NCBI GenBank assembly: GCA_035633215.1
Contig: DASQFI010000033.1
Span: 1 to 64,000, forward strand
Length of the DNA stretch: 64,000 nucleotides
Direction: 5' to 3'
From: DASQFI01 sp035633215
GTDB lineage: Bacteria; Acidobacteriota; Vicinamibacteria; Vicinamibacterales; SCN-69-37
The notes under the pieces are model-generated. The model saw only the letters and a list, made by a program, of their open reading frames with translations, made no database searches and was not told the origin of the DNA. Of the stretch, positions 41,691 through 50,133 are shown piece by piece. The stretch's first letter is position 1; every line of letters starts with the position of its first letter. The translations under genes and the position numbers were made by a program.

Positions 41691-42841
41691 TAACTCCCCG
41701 GCACCGGCGTCAACCGCATCCGCAGCGAGAGTTTGTGGCCCTGGAGAATCTCGAGGGTCTTCGCGCTTGCGGCGAACCCGCCCGATATTTCCTCCGACGA
41801 TCCTCTGCCGCGTCCGCCGGCGAGCACTCCGCCCTGCGCGCCAGCACCTTGTTCGCGTTGAGTGTCGGGACCGAGCGTGCCGCCGCCCCCGCCGGACGAT
41901 CGGGCGCCGCCGCCGCCTCGTGCACCGCCGCCACCCCCGCCGCCTGTACGTCCGCGCGACGAGGCGCCCCACGTCGGGATTTCAAGCGACACGACCTCGG
42001 AGGGACCTGGCAGCGGAATCATCGTTCCGGTCCCGCCTCTGACGCCGCCCGGCGGCACAGACTCGCCCGTGATCGCGCGCGTAATGGTCACGAAGACGAA
42101 CTCGCCGCCGACCGGCGCGCGGTAGCGTTGAAACGACCCCAGGATCTCGATGCCGAGCTCGCCGCGCTCGCCCGACACCTTGAGGGGCGCAAAGCCGAAT
42201 GACCCGCCGGTGACGTCGAGCCGCACTTTCTGATGGAGCGCTTGCTCGGCGCCCGACGGCAGCGTCTGCACCAGCCAGAGATCCGCGTTGATGGCCGGTC
42301 CTCCGCCGGCGACGGCGCCGAGCGGGACGAGTGCGCTGTTCACGGGTGCGGCCGGCGCCGTCCGCGCGAGCCGGATCTCGAGACCCAGGCCGACGGCGCG
42401 GCACGCGTCGGTCGCCGCCGGATTTGGAATGTGATCGAGCGGGATCCGATCGCCCGGATGCAGCTTCAGCTGGACCGTGCCCGACGGCCCGTTGGTGATC
42501 TTGCGTCCGCGATCCCACACACGCCGCCAGTCAATGCTCACGCTGACCACAGAGTCAGTGACGGTCAGAGCTTGCGACGCCAGCCGCCAGCCGAAGCCCG
42601 CGTCGGCCGGTTCGGTGGCCCCTGCCACGGACGTCTCGCACACCGAGCGGCGGCCATAGACGTGCACTACTGTCGGCGTCCCACCGGTCAGCGTCGTCGT
42701 CTCCGCCGTCACACCGCCGTCGGGCAGATAGACCGGCGCGGCGACAACGATTTTCAAGTCGCCGGGCGGGGTCGGAGAGCGCTGGACGACCGAGCCGGTC
42801 GACTGTCCGATCAGCGCGCTCAGAAGGAGGATGGGAAGCAT
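41690..42841 (-). CDS. Exported Gly-rich protein in a sigma/anti-sigma operon
   Basis: 383 residues with a signal peptide (LLLSALIGQSTGS). First two thirds: beta-rich without a named domain (APVYLPDGGVTAETTTLTGGTP, TVTDSVVSVSIDWRRVWDRG, GDRIPLDHIPNP, ELGIEILGSFQRYRAPVGGEFVFVTIT). Then a long Gly/Arg/Ser-rich stretch (about 295-345) and a final short beta unit (LEILQGHKLSLRMRLTPVPG). Its ATG comes one base after the stop of the anti-sigma gene (TGAGATG), so the two are coupled and it is probably under the control of the same ECF sigma. Unknown function. Confidence 0.8.
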   Translation of the reverse strand: MLPILLLSALIGQSTGSVVQRSPTPPGDLKIVVAAPVYLPDGGVTAETTTLTGGTPTVVHVYGRRSVCETSVAGATEPADAGFGWRLASQALTVTDSVVSVSIDWRRVWDRGRKITNGPSGTVQLKLHPGDRIPLDHIPNPAATDACRAVGLGLEIRLARTAPAAPVNSALVPLGAVAGGGPAINADLWLVQTLPSGAEQALHQKVRLDVTGGSFGFAPLKVSGERGELGIEILGSFQRYRAPVGGEFVFVTITRAITGESVPPGGVRGGTGTMIPLPGPSEVVSLEIPTWGASSRGRTGGGGGGGARGGGGARSSGGGGGTLGPDTQREQGAGAQGGVLAGGRGRGSSEEISGGFAASAKTLEILQGHKLSLRMRLTPVPGS

Positions 42842-42842
42842 C

Positions 42843-43256
42843 TCAGCGCCCTCCGCCGCTTTCTTTCCAGTTGGGATCCATATCCAGCCTGATCACGCGG
42901 GTGGCCGCCGGGACGGGGAACGCCTGCGGCGGCGAGGTGACGGCTTCTGACGGCGCGGCCGCCGGCCCCGGTCGCGGGACGATCACGCTGGCGTAGCGCG
43001 CGCCGACGAAGTATCCGCCGACGAGACAGACGCCGGCGACCGTCGCCGCAATCAGCCAGTTGCGCATCCCGCCCGTCGCGGGGGTGTGCGGGATCGCGAC
43101 CTCGGACGCGATTTCATCCTGGACCAGACCGCGAAGCAGCCACGCGTCCACGAGGTAGTCGCGGCCGGCCGAATCGGACAACGCGCGCTTCAGCGCGTCG
43201 GGATCGACCGCCTCCCCGTCAACGAAGGCGTCCAGGATTTCGTGTGAAGCGTCCAT
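42843..43256 (-). CDS. Membrane anti-sigma factor (no zinc finger)
   Basis: 137 residues from the ATG preceded by ggagg; a TTG 12 nt upstream is in frame but its 'TTGGAGG' is itself the ribosome site. A cytoplasmic segment (DASHEILDAFVDGEAVDPDALKRAL, DSAGRDYLVDAWLLRGLVQDEI), one transmembrane helix (about 68-88, WLIAATVAGVCLVGGYFVG) and a short periplasmic Ala/Pro tail. The layout and position right after an ECF sigma gene indicate an anti-sigma, although the HxxxCxxC motif of the zinc-finger type is not present. Confidence 0.82.
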   Translation of the reverse strand: MDASHEILDAFVDGEAVDPDALKRALSDSAGRDYLVDAWLLRGLVQDEIASEVAIPHTPATGGMRNWLIAATVAGVCLVGGYFVGARYASVIVPRPGPAAAPSEAVTSPPQAFPVPAATRVIRLDMDPNWKESGGGR

Positions 43257-43271
43257 CGTGTCCTCCAAAAC

Positions 43272-43826
43272 TCAGCGATCGCGCGTCGACCCGGGCCCGG
43301 CGGTGGTGCAGCGCACGCCTCGTTGCGCGCGCACGTCGAGCGACGCGCCGAGCGCGGCGCGCAACGCCACGCGTGCATGGTGCAGGCGCGACCGGACCGT
43401 CTCCACCGAGACGTCGCACGCCGAGGCCATCTCGTCGTAGCGGAGACCGACGATCTCGCGCAGCAGGAACAGGTCGCGCTCCAGCTCCGGCAGCGCGTCG
43501 ATCGCGTGGCGCAACGCCGCCCCAAGCTCCTGTGTGCCGGGGGTCGCGCGATCGGGCAACCCATTGGCGATCGGCCGACGCCGGTCGTCTCGAACGTGAT
43601 TGAGCGCCAGATTACGCGCGATGCGAAAGACCCAGGCACGCCGGCCCATGTCGGTGGCTTCGGGCAGACCCGCCCGAGACACCCGGAGGAAGACCTCCTG
43701 GGTCAGATCCCGGGCAGTGTCGGACTCGCCGACAATGCGCCGGAGGTACCGAAAGACACCCTCCCGGTGATCCGCGTAGAAGCGGTCGACGTCGGCCACG
43801 CGCGTGACTCTGTCGGATAAGAACAC
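43272..43826 (-). CDS. ECF-type RNA polymerase sigma factor
   Basis: About 184 residues. Region 2: ADHREGVFRYLRRIVGESDTARDLTQEVFLRVSRAGLP and RAWVFRIARNLALNHVRDDRRRP. Region 4: ALPELERDLFLLREIVGLRYDEMASACDVSVETVRSRLHHARVALR. I chose the GTG near the sequence VFLSDRVTRVADVDRFY; the open frame continues upstream to 44015 through unlikely sequence, and the start could also be the later GTG. Coupled tightly to the anti-sigma gene (15 bp). Confidence 0.88.
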   Translation of the reverse strand: MFLSDRVTRVADVDRFYADHREGVFRYLRRIVGESDTARDLTQEVFLRVSRAGLPEATDMGRRAWVFRIARNLALNHVRDDRRRPIANGLPDRATPGTQELGAALRHAIDALPELERDLFLLREIVGLRYDEMASACDVSVETVRSRLHHARVALRAALGASLDVRAQRGVRCTTAGPGSTRDR

Positions 43827-43872
43827 CGGAAAGAGCAGATCGTGAAAAGCGCCCGTCGGTCTTGCGACGAGT

Positions 43873-44652
43873 CTACTGGCGGCGGCCGAACGGCTTGCCG
43901 GGCGGCGCGGGCGACGTCGGGGCGGGCAGCTCCAGCTCCAGCCGGCGCACTTCAGGACCGATGACGCGTTCGAACAGGTCGCGGAACCGCGTATGCGCCA
44001 GGCCCGCCGTGACACTCGGCGTCACCCGGTAGTCGATCACGCGCGCGCGATGGAGGACGACGGCGACGAGATGAGCCAGATGCGGATCGAGCATGGCCAG
44101 ATCCACGCGGTCGCGCGAGGCTTCGGTCGCAAGCCGCTCCTGCACCCGGTTCTTCAACTGCGGATACAGGCGCTCAGCAAACAGGTCTGGATCGTAGCGG
44201 GGCGCGGCGGACGCCTCGAACACAGTCCCGTCGCTTCCAACCGCGACGACGCCCGCGACGCCAATTTTGGCGAGATGCATCAGATCCGACCGGCTCAGAC
44301 TGACGCAGGACGGATGGTTGTGGACCAGCAGCGCCTGAAGCTCACGCTCGCTCAGCTCGCGCGTCAGGTCGATCGGCAGCATGACGCGATCGCGCTCGCC
44401 GTCGACCACACCGAGCACCAAACCATCAGGCATCACCACGAGCAGGCGTTCATGACGGGGCGCCGGACCGCCGTTGGCGAGCGCGGCTTGCCAGTACGAA
44501 CCGTTCAGTCCGGATGCGCGACCCTTGGGGAAGACGAGGCGCCGTTCTGAGGCTGCGGAAGCGCTCTGCTGCGGTCCGGCAAGCAGGACGGCGGAGAACG
44601 GCAGGCCAGCCAGACACGCAGCCAGACAGACGCGTCGCACGCAGGTCGACAT
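43873..44652 (-). CDS. Exported JAMM/MPN-motif protein in a sigma/anti-sigma operon
   Basis: 259 residues with a signal peptide (VCLAACLAGLPFSAVLLAG). The motif HNHPSCVSLSRSD (111-123) is a near-exact JAMM metal-site motif (H-x-H-P ... S-x-x-D). An upstream glutamate in RHERLLVVMPDG (E69) could complete it, followed by LMHLAKIGVAGVVAVGSDGTVFEA, as in JAB/RadC-like domains. JAMM proteins are zinc peptidases or deubiquitinase-like enzymes, mostly cytosolic; secretion is unusual. It is the first gene before an ECF sigma (46-bp gap). The remaining C-terminal part (160-259) has no named domain. Confidence 0.8.
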   Translation of the reverse strand: MSTCVRRVCLAACLAGLPFSAVLLAGPQQSASAASERRLVFPKGRASGLNGSYWQAALANGGPAPRHERLLVVMPDGLVLGVVDGERDRVMLPIDLTRELSERELQALLVHNHPSCVSLSRSDLMHLAKIGVAGVVAVGSDGTVFEASAAPRYDPDLFAERLYPQLKNRVQERLATEASRDRVDLAMLDPHLAHLVAVVLHRARVIDYRVTPSVTAGLAHTRFRDLFERVIGPEVRRLELELPAPTSPAPPGKPFGRRQ

Positions 44653-44779
44653 TCGCGTCTCGGACCAGGCTGGGGCTGGGTGGAACCTCCGTGAGGGGTA
44701 TGGGCGCGAGTTACACGAACTTCACACGCGCCTGATACGGCGCGCAGATGCGGCGTCTGAGCCCGCGAGTGAGCGCGGT

Positions 44780-45229
44780 CTACGGCGTAATCAGCAGGAG
44801 TGTCGGGAAATACGTCCGGTACCGCCTCGGATCCCGCGTCAACAGCGCGAGACCGCTCACTGCGGCGTGCGCCCCGATGAAGAAGTCAGGAAGTGGCGCC
44901 GCCCGCCGGCCGCCCCGTCTCCGGTAGCGCGCGAAACACTTGGCGGCAAGAAATGCGGCGTCCCACGGAAGCGGGGCGCGCACGAAATACGTATCCGGCA
45001 GCGCGAGTTCCACATCTTCGATGCGGTCGTACCGCACGGAGACCTCGGCATACACGATCGGATTGATCATGATCGGGCCGCGCTCGGCAACGCTGCTTAG
45101 AATCGCGGCGGACCAGTCGAACCACTCGGCGTCGTGACTGAGGAAATCAAACAGGACATTCGTGTCGATGAGTGTGCCGGCCGACGTCATGCTGATGGAG
45201 TCCCGATGTGGGTGCGGTGGACGGATCAT
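44780..45229 (-). CDS. vapC: PIN-domain toxin, VapC-like
   Basis: 149 residues if started at the ATG that overlaps the antitoxin stop (ATGA). An internal ATG (start 45190, giving 136 residues beginning MTSAGTLIDTNV) is the more usual N-terminus for a PIN domain. Acidic residues of the RNase site: DTNVLFDF (D in the first strand), YAEV (E), LPDFFIGAHA (D) and RDPRRYRTYF. It should cleave RNA in the absence of its partner. A cognate antitoxin gene lies immediately upstream. Confidence 0.9.
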   Translation of the reverse strand: MIRPPHPHRDSISMTSAGTLIDTNVLFDFLSHDAEWFDWSAAILSSVAERGPIMINPIVYAEVSVRYDRIEDVELALPDTYFVRAPLPWDAAFLAAKCFARYRRRGGRRAAPLPDFFIGAHAAVSGLALLTRDPRRYRTYFPTLLLITP

Positions 45230-45459
45230 TCGCCGCGGGTGAGCGCCATCAGCTCATCAGTAGTCATGCCCGGCTTCGGCCGGGGCGCTTGCCTCATCGC
45301 CTCCAACAGCCGGGCGCCACGACTCTGACTGCCCCGCTTCCTTCGAATCCGCACGCTGTCCCCGTCCACCTCGAACTCGACTTCGGTCCACGGCTGCAGA
45401 CCGAGTTGCTCGCGAATCGGAAGAGGGATCGTGACTTGCCCTTTGCTCGTCAAACGCAT
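45226..45459 (-). CDS. vapB: AbrB/MazE-type antitoxin, VapB-like
   Basis: 77 residues; ATG with taggag site. MRLTSKGQVTIPLPIREQLGLQPWTEVEFEV is the swapped-hairpin AbrB DNA-binding domain. The C-terminal part (RGARLLEAMRQAPRPKPGMTTDELMALTRGE) is the toxin-binding tail. It should neutralise the PIN toxin and bind its own promoter; a perfect dyad operator is at 45464-45483, covering the ribosome site region. Confidence 0.92.
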   Translation of the reverse strand: MRLTSKGQVTIPLPIREQLGLQPWTEVEFEVDGDSVRIRRKRGSQSRGARLLEAMRQAPRPKPGMTTDELMALTRGE

Positions 45460-45463
45460 GTAT

Positions 45464-45483
45464 TACTCCTACCAGTAAGAGTA
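45464..45483 (-). promoter_or_regulatory. Perfect 20-bp dyad, candidate antitoxin operator
   Basis: tactcctaccagtaagagta is a dyad with arms TACTC-n-TAC / GTA-n-GAGTA around CA. It begins 5 bp upstream of the antitoxin ATG and spans its taggag ribosome site. Binding would therefore block both transcription initiation and translation of the toxin-antitoxin pair. Inferred from symmetry and position. Confidence 0.65.
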
Positions 45484-45520
45484 GCACACGATGGTTCGGA
45501 GTCTCGATCCGAACGGGCAT

Positions 45521-46492
45521 TCATCGCCGGGCCATGGCGAAGGCCTCGTACTGGTCCACGGCGACGAAGTCCACGCCTGCGCGGATCGCGGCGGCCCATC
45601 GCGTTCGCGCGGCGCCCAGCGTGCCGAAGTTGTAATCGGGCGTCCATCCCATCGATCTGTCCGCGGGATCGTGACCGTTCAGTGTGTAGAAGCGGATCCA
45701 GAGATCGTTGGCGTGTGACGCATCGACAAGGTGCCGAAGCCGCCCCTCGTCCTCCGTCGTCCACACGCCGGCCGCCGGCTGGCCCTCGGGCTCAACCGCC
45801 GACCACGGGTAGTTCATCCAGCGACGGTAATTGGTCCTGACGCCAGGCAGCCCGTCGTCCCGCGCATGCGCTGCGCCGAAGAGCCGCAGCATTCCCCCCA
45901 CCGGCACCAGGTCGTGAAACGATCGCTCCTGTGCATCGGCGGTGCCCGTCAGTACCAGCACGGGAGCCGGACGGAGCGCGGCGAGACTGTCCACAGTCTC
46001 GGTCCGCGGCGCCGTCACCAGCCAGCGTTCGTATCGCCCGAGCAGATCCCAGACGGCCTGGTGATGCTCGGGCTCATCGGTCTTGAAATCGAGATTCAGC
46101 GTGATGATCGGCCATATCTCACGCCGGTTCTGCCGCAGCGCCTCCTCGACGACCGGACGGATACGCGCGAAGAAGTACTCGTCGAGCGAAGGTTCCTGCC
46201 CGGTGAACGGCTCTCCGTGAGACACGATCGAGCGTCCGGAGCCTGCCGCGTCTGGAATCCAGACCAGATCCTGCTCGATAGCAACCGGCAGTCCCGTGGC
46301 GAGGGCGCGGTCAATCCGATCGGCCCAGCGGCCCTGCTCCGGGTAGGCGTTGTGTGCGTCGAGCAGGACGCGGGTGCCCGCTTTGAGTGCGCTCCCGACT
46401 GCAGGCGCGGGAGCCTGGCCGGCGCTCGCGGTGAGGCTCAGCGCACAGAGCATGACGACGCCAGATACGGCGCGCAGATCAATCGTCATCAT
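45521..46492 (-). CDS. Exported PLC-like / glycerophosphodiester phosphodiesterase-type protein
   Basis: 323 residues. Signal peptide (VVMLCALSLTASAGQ). TRVLLDAHNAYPEQGRWADRIDRALATGLPVAIEQDLVW carries the His and Glu/Asp pattern of the PLC-like/GDPD barrel, followed by SIVSHGEPF with the second His, WPIITLNLDFKTDEPEHHQAV, a middle insertion, and the last strand RAGVDFVAVDQYEAFA. It should cleave a phosphodiester, probably in a lipid head group, with Ca/Mg in the periplasm. Annotation of this group varies between 'PI-PLC-like' and 'GDPD-like'. Confidence 0.82.
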   Translation of the reverse strand: MMTIDLRAVSGVVMLCALSLTASAGQAPAPAVGSALKAGTRVLLDAHNAYPEQGRWADRIDRALATGLPVAIEQDLVWIPDAAGSGRSIVSHGEPFTGQEPSLDEYFFARIRPVVEEALRQNRREIWPIITLNLDFKTDEPEHHQAVWDLLGRYERWLVTAPRTETVDSLAALRPAPVLVLTGTADAQERSFHDLVPVGGMLRLFGAAHARDDGLPGVRTNYRRWMNYPWSAVEPEGQPAAGVWTTEDEGRLRHLVDASHANDLWIRFYTLNGHDPADRSMGWTPDYNFGTLGAARTRWAAAIRAGVDFVAVDQYEAFAMARR

Positions 46493-46816
46493 CCATCAAG
46501 AGCACGTTGCGAAATGTAGGCCGGCCCTTCCGCCTTCGCGCGCAGCGCTTCGGCGAGACTCGCCGTAGCCTTGGCGGAGGTGGTCAGGGCCGGCGTCCAG
46601 GCGGGGCTGAAGCCCCGCCCTACACGTAGCCCGTCTTCCGAAGCCTATAACAAGCGTGTAAGCGTAAGATGAACCGTCGTGCAGCGGCCGGATGACTCCA
46701 CCCCAATCCGCTTCGGTGGTCACCGAAGCGTTACGACGACCAATAACAATAACCGCCACGCGTTGCACCAGTCCCTCGGAACCACCTCAGTGACTTCTCC
46801 CCGGAGAGCCAGGACC
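46493..46816. other. Gap of 324 bp between divergent genes: repeat element plus promoter region
   Basis: No gene seen. 46516-46623 is a repeat element (separate entry). Beyond it, gaagcctataacaagcg (46642-46658) offers a TATAAC-like -10 box for the TonB receptor gene, about 165 bp before its ATG. The remaining leader has no obvious structure. Confidence 0.5.
46516..46623. repeat. TAGGCCGG/TAGGGCGG intergenic element (copy 2)
   Basis: Opens taggccggcccttccgcctt like the element at 2421, with the same tggtcagggccggcg segment, and closes with gcggggctgaagccccgccctac (perfect short stem cggggct-gaa-gccccg). Internal gcgcgcagcgcttcggcg shows further symmetry. The two copies share ends but differ in the middle. 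Confidence 0.78.
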
Positions 46817-49800
46817 ATGAAGCCATTTCTGTTCTTCACAGCGCTCCTCTATATGGTGAGCGTGCCCTCGTTGACGTTCGCCCAGGTCGATCGAGCCACC
46901 CTGTCGGGCGTCGTCACGGACGCCGTCGGCGCCGTCGTGCCAGGCGCCCAGGTGACTTTGACGAACACCGCCACCAGCGTGTCGGCACGGCAGGAAAGTA
47001 CGGACCGGGGCACCTATCTCTTCGTCAACCTGATTCCGGGCCCGTATCGACTGGATGTCGAGCGGCCGGGCTTTCAGAAGAGCTCGCAGCGAGTTGAGCT
47101 GGAAGTGGGTCAGCGCGCCCTGGTTGATATCACACTGAACGTCGGCATCACCGAGACCGTCACCGTCACCGAGCGGACGCCAGTGCTGAATACGTCCAAC
47201 GCGCTGCTCGGGCGGGTGGTCCCTCAGACGGCGGTCGCCAACCTGCCTCTGGCGATTCGGAACTGGGACGATCTGCTCGCCATGGTGCCGGGGGTGCAGG
47301 GCAACCGGTTCACGGAGGAAGGCGGCGGCACCTCGTTCGGCCGCACGGGCGGCGTCAACGTGCATGGGCAGCGATCGCTGCAGAACAACTTCCTGCTCGA
47401 TGGCGTGGACAACAACAGCATCTCGACGAACGTGCAGGAACTGACGACGCAGGTCTCACGGCCGTCGGTGGACGCGATTCAGGAATTCAAAGTCGTCACG
47501 AGTGCGTATTCCGCCGAGTACGGCCGCGTGCCCGGCGCCGCCATCAGCGTGTCGACGAAATCGGGCACGAACAACTTTCACGGCACGGCCTACGACTACT
47601 TCCGCAACGAGAAGTTCGACGCCAACAACTTCTTCTCGATCCGCGCGGGCGCCGAGAAGCCCGCCAACGACCAGAATCAGACCGGCGCAAACCTGGGCGG
47701 GCGCCTCGTAGCGAACCGCGCGTTCTTCTTCGCCGACTACGAGCGCACACGGATCACGCGCGGCGTGACCCGTCTGACACGTGTCCCCACGGATGCCGAG
47801 CGCAATGGGCGCTTTTCGACGACCATCCTCGATCCAGTCACGCGGCTGCCGTTTGAGAACAACACGATCCCGCCGGACCGCATCGATCCGACGGCAGCGG
47901 CGATCCTCGCGCTGGTGCCGCCGCCCAATCAGTCCGGCGCGAACAACTATTTCCGCCAGCCCGAGGTCAAGGACGACTCCGATCGGATTCTCACGCGAAT
48001 CGATCTGACGCTGTCGCCGAACAACAGGGTCTTCGGACGCCACATCTACTCGGACCGGTTCCGGTTCATCCCCGGTGCGTTCGGCGGCATCATCGACGGC
48101 ACGGGAACCTCGGCGTTCGGCCGTCAGGACATGAACTCCCATGGTCTGGTGGCTGGCTGGACCCGGATCGTCAGCTCGAGGGTCGTCAACGAGTTCCGCG
48201 TGTCGTGGACCACCGCCAATTCCGACGCGGTGCAGGATCCCTTCGGCCAGGCGCCCCCTGCCGCGGCAACCGTGCGAGGCGTTCCGGAAGACGCCACCGT
48301 TCTCGGCGGGCTCGCGGGCATCCAGATCGACGACTACTTCGGCGGGTCCGGACTCGGCCGGATCGGCTCACCCGACTTCCTCCCGAAGTTCCAGCGGACG
48401 AAGCAGCTCGAGTTTGTGAACACGCTGTCCTGGTCGAGGGACGCTCATGAGTTCAAGATCGGCGCGAACACCATTGTCCCGATGAGCAACGAATACCTCG
48501 ACGTCCCGGCGACCCGCGGGCAGCTCCGCTTCCGGAACCGGTTCTCCGGCAACCCGATGGCCGACTTCCTGCTCGGGTATGTGTCGGATGCCCAGCTCTC
48601 GAACGTGCACGTCGTGGAGCAACGCCACTGGACGATGTCGTACTTCATCCAGGACGACTGGCGTGTCACGGGGAAGCTGTCGCTCACGCTCGGCCTCCGG
48701 TACGACTTCATCACGCCGGCGCTCGAAGGGCAGAACCGTCAGACGAACTTCGTACCCGAGGACGGTGGCCGGCTGGTGTTTGCGACCGACGGCTCGCTCG
48801 AATCACGCGGCCTGGTCAAACCCGACTGGAACAACCTGGCCCCGCGTCTCGGCGCGGCATACAGCCTGAACGAGCGCACGGTCATCCGCGGCGGATTCGG
48901 CGTCTTCTACAACCTCTTCGATCGCGTGGGCAGCGAAGACCAGCTCTCGCTGAACCTGCCGGGGCTCGTCAACAACAGCGTGGCGTCGTCTCTCTCGGCC
49001 GGCCCGGTGTTTCTGCTCCGAAACGGCTTCCCCGCCGGATTTCTGAACGTGCCGAACCTCGATCCAGCCGCCGGCCAATTGGCGCGCTTGAGGATTCGCG
49101 CGGTCGACGAGAACGCGCCAAAGTCCACGGTGTACCAGTTCAGCGTCGGCATGCAGCGCGAGCTCGCCCGGATGCTGGTCGTGACGGTCGACTTCGTGGC
49201 CAATGAGGGCCGAAACCTGGCGACGCTGGTCAACCTCAACCAGCCGCTCAATGGCAACGGACCAAGACCGTTTCCGCAATTCGGCTTCATCGAGTGGCGG
49301 GCGCAGAACGGGCGGTCGAGCTACAAGGGTGTGGAGATGGGGCTCGAGAAACGCTACGCGCAGGGCTTCAGCTTCGGCGTCGGCTACACGCTGTCAGAGT
49401 CACGGGATTGGGGTGCGGAACATCTTGGCGCGCAAGGCTCGCCGAGCTTCCCGCAAGACGCGCGCAATCTGGAGGCCTGGGAAGGACCGAGCGACTTCGA
49501 TACCCGCCACCGCTTCGGCGCCAATTTCGTGGTCGAGCTTCCGTTCGGCGCCGGCAAACGGTGGGCGACTGATGGCGTCTCCAGCGCGCTGCTCGGGGGG
49601 TGGACCATCGCGGGCATCTACGCCGCCAGCTCCGGCCGTCCCTTCACCGTTCGACAGGGGAACAACGACGTCGGTCAGAACATGACCGGCATGCCCAACC
49701 TTGTCGGTGACCCCGAGGGGCCCAAGACGGTCGATCAGTGGTTCAACGTCTCGGCGTTCCAGACGGTGCCAACGGGTACGTTTGGCGACGCCGGACGCAA

Positions 49801-50029
49801 CATCCTGCGCGCCGCGAACTGGCAGAGCTTCGACCTCACGATCTCACGCCGGCTCGGCCAGCCATCGGGGATTGCCGCCACGCTCCGCGTGGACATCTTC
49901 AACGTGTTCAACCGGACCAACCTCGGTCCGCCGGAGCGCGACCTCGGCAGTCCGTCCACCGTGGGCAGGATCACGAGCCTCGCGGGCGATCCTCGGGTGA
50001 TGCAGTTCTCGGTACGTCTGACGTTCTGA
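46817..50029 (+). CDS. TonB-dependent receptor, Oar-like, 2
   Basis: 1070 residues. Signal peptide (FLFFTALLYMVSVPSLTFAQ), carboxypeptidase-regulatory domain about 25-110 (LSGVVTDAVGAVVPGAQVTL, PGPYRLDVERPGFQKSSQ), plug about 125-240 (NNFLLDGVDNNSISTNVQ, EYGRVPGAAISVSTKSGTNNFHG) and a beta barrel ending in FSVRLTF. The start chosen (ATGAAGCC) is the first ATG with a signal peptide. It stands upstream of a terminator-like hairpin at 50041-50070. Confidence 0.95.
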   Translation: MKPFLFFTALLYMVSVPSLTFAQVDRATLSGVVTDAVGAVVPGAQVTLTNTATSVSARQESTDRGTYLFVNLIPGPYRLDVERPGFQKSSQRVELEVGQRALVDITLNVGITETVTVTERTPVLNTSNALLGRVVPQTAVANLPLAIRNWDDLLAMVPGVQGNRFTEEGGGTSFGRTGGVNVHGQRSLQNNFLLDGVDNNSISTNVQELTTQVSRPSVDAIQEFKVVTSAYSAEYGRVPGAAISVSTKSGTNNFHGTAYDYFRNEKFDANNFFSIRAGAEKPANDQNQTGANLGGRLVANRAFFFADYERTRITRGVTRLTRVPTDAERNGRFSTTILDPVTRLPFENNTIPPDRIDPTAAAILALVPPPNQSGANNYFRQPEVKDDSDRILTRIDLTLSPNNRVFGRHIYSDRFRFIPGAFGGIIDGTGTSAFGRQDMNSHGLVAGWTRIVSSRVVNEFRVSWTTANSDAVQDPFGQAPPAAATVRGVPEDATVLGGLAGIQIDDYFGGSGLGRIGSPDFLPKFQRTKQLEFVNTLSWSRDAHEFKIGANTIVPMSNEYLDVPATRGQLRFRNRFSGNPMADFLLGYVSDAQLSNVHVVEQRHWTMSYFIQDDWRVTGKLSLTLGLRYDFITPALEGQNRQTNFVPEDGGRLVFATDGSLESRGLVKPDWNNLAPRLGAAYSLNERTVIRGGFGVFYNLFDRVGSEDQLSLNLPGLVNNSVASSLSAGPVFLLRNGFPAGFLNVPNLDPAAGQLARLRIRAVDENAPKSTVYQFSVGMQRELARMLVVTVDFVANEGRNLATLVNLNQPLNGNGPRPFPQFGFIEWRAQNGRSSYKGVEMGLEKRYAQGFSFGVGYTLSESRDWGAEHLGAQGSPSFPQDARNLEAWEGPSDFDTRHRFGANFVVELPFGAGKRWATDGVSSALLGGWTIAGIYAASSGRPFTVRQGNNDVGQNMTGMPNLVGDPEGPKTVDQWFNVSAFQTVPTGTFGDAGRNILRAANWQSFDLTISRRLGQPSGIAATLRVDIFNVFNRTNLGPPERDLGSPSTVGRITSLAGDPRVMQFSVRLTF

Positions 50030-50040
50030 TTCTCTTCGAC

Positions 50041-50070
50041 GCCACGGTCGCAGCAGATCGCGACCGTGGC
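50041..50070 (+). terminator. Terminator-like hairpin after TonB receptor 2
   Basis: gccacggtcgc (50041-50051) is exactly complementary to gcgaccgtggc (50060-50070) with an 8-nt loop, 11 nt after the stop codon. GC-rich, without a marked T tract. Confidence 0.55.
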
Positions 50071-50108
50071 TGCGCCTATCGTGCGCGATCCCGACGCTCC
50101 CGAGCCCG

Positions 50109-50114
50109 TATAAT
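50109..50114 (+). promoter_or_regulatory. TATAAT -10 box upstream of the frameshifted gene at 50134
   Basis: gtataatcgagcg; TATAAT lies 20 nt before the ATG at 50134. No convincing -35 box at the usual distance, and no ribosome site before the ATG. Confidence 0.45.
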
Positions 50115-50133
50115 CGAGCGCTTCCGAGCACAA

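Noticed and set aside
43272..44015. Longer sigma-factor start at 44015.
   Set aside because: The extension overlaps the coding sequence of the JAMM gene and is Arg/Ala-rich shadow sequence.
46679..46816. Longer start for TonB receptor 2 in the same frame.
   Set aside because: The extension has no signal peptide at its N-terminus; the ATG at 46817 begins a proper one.
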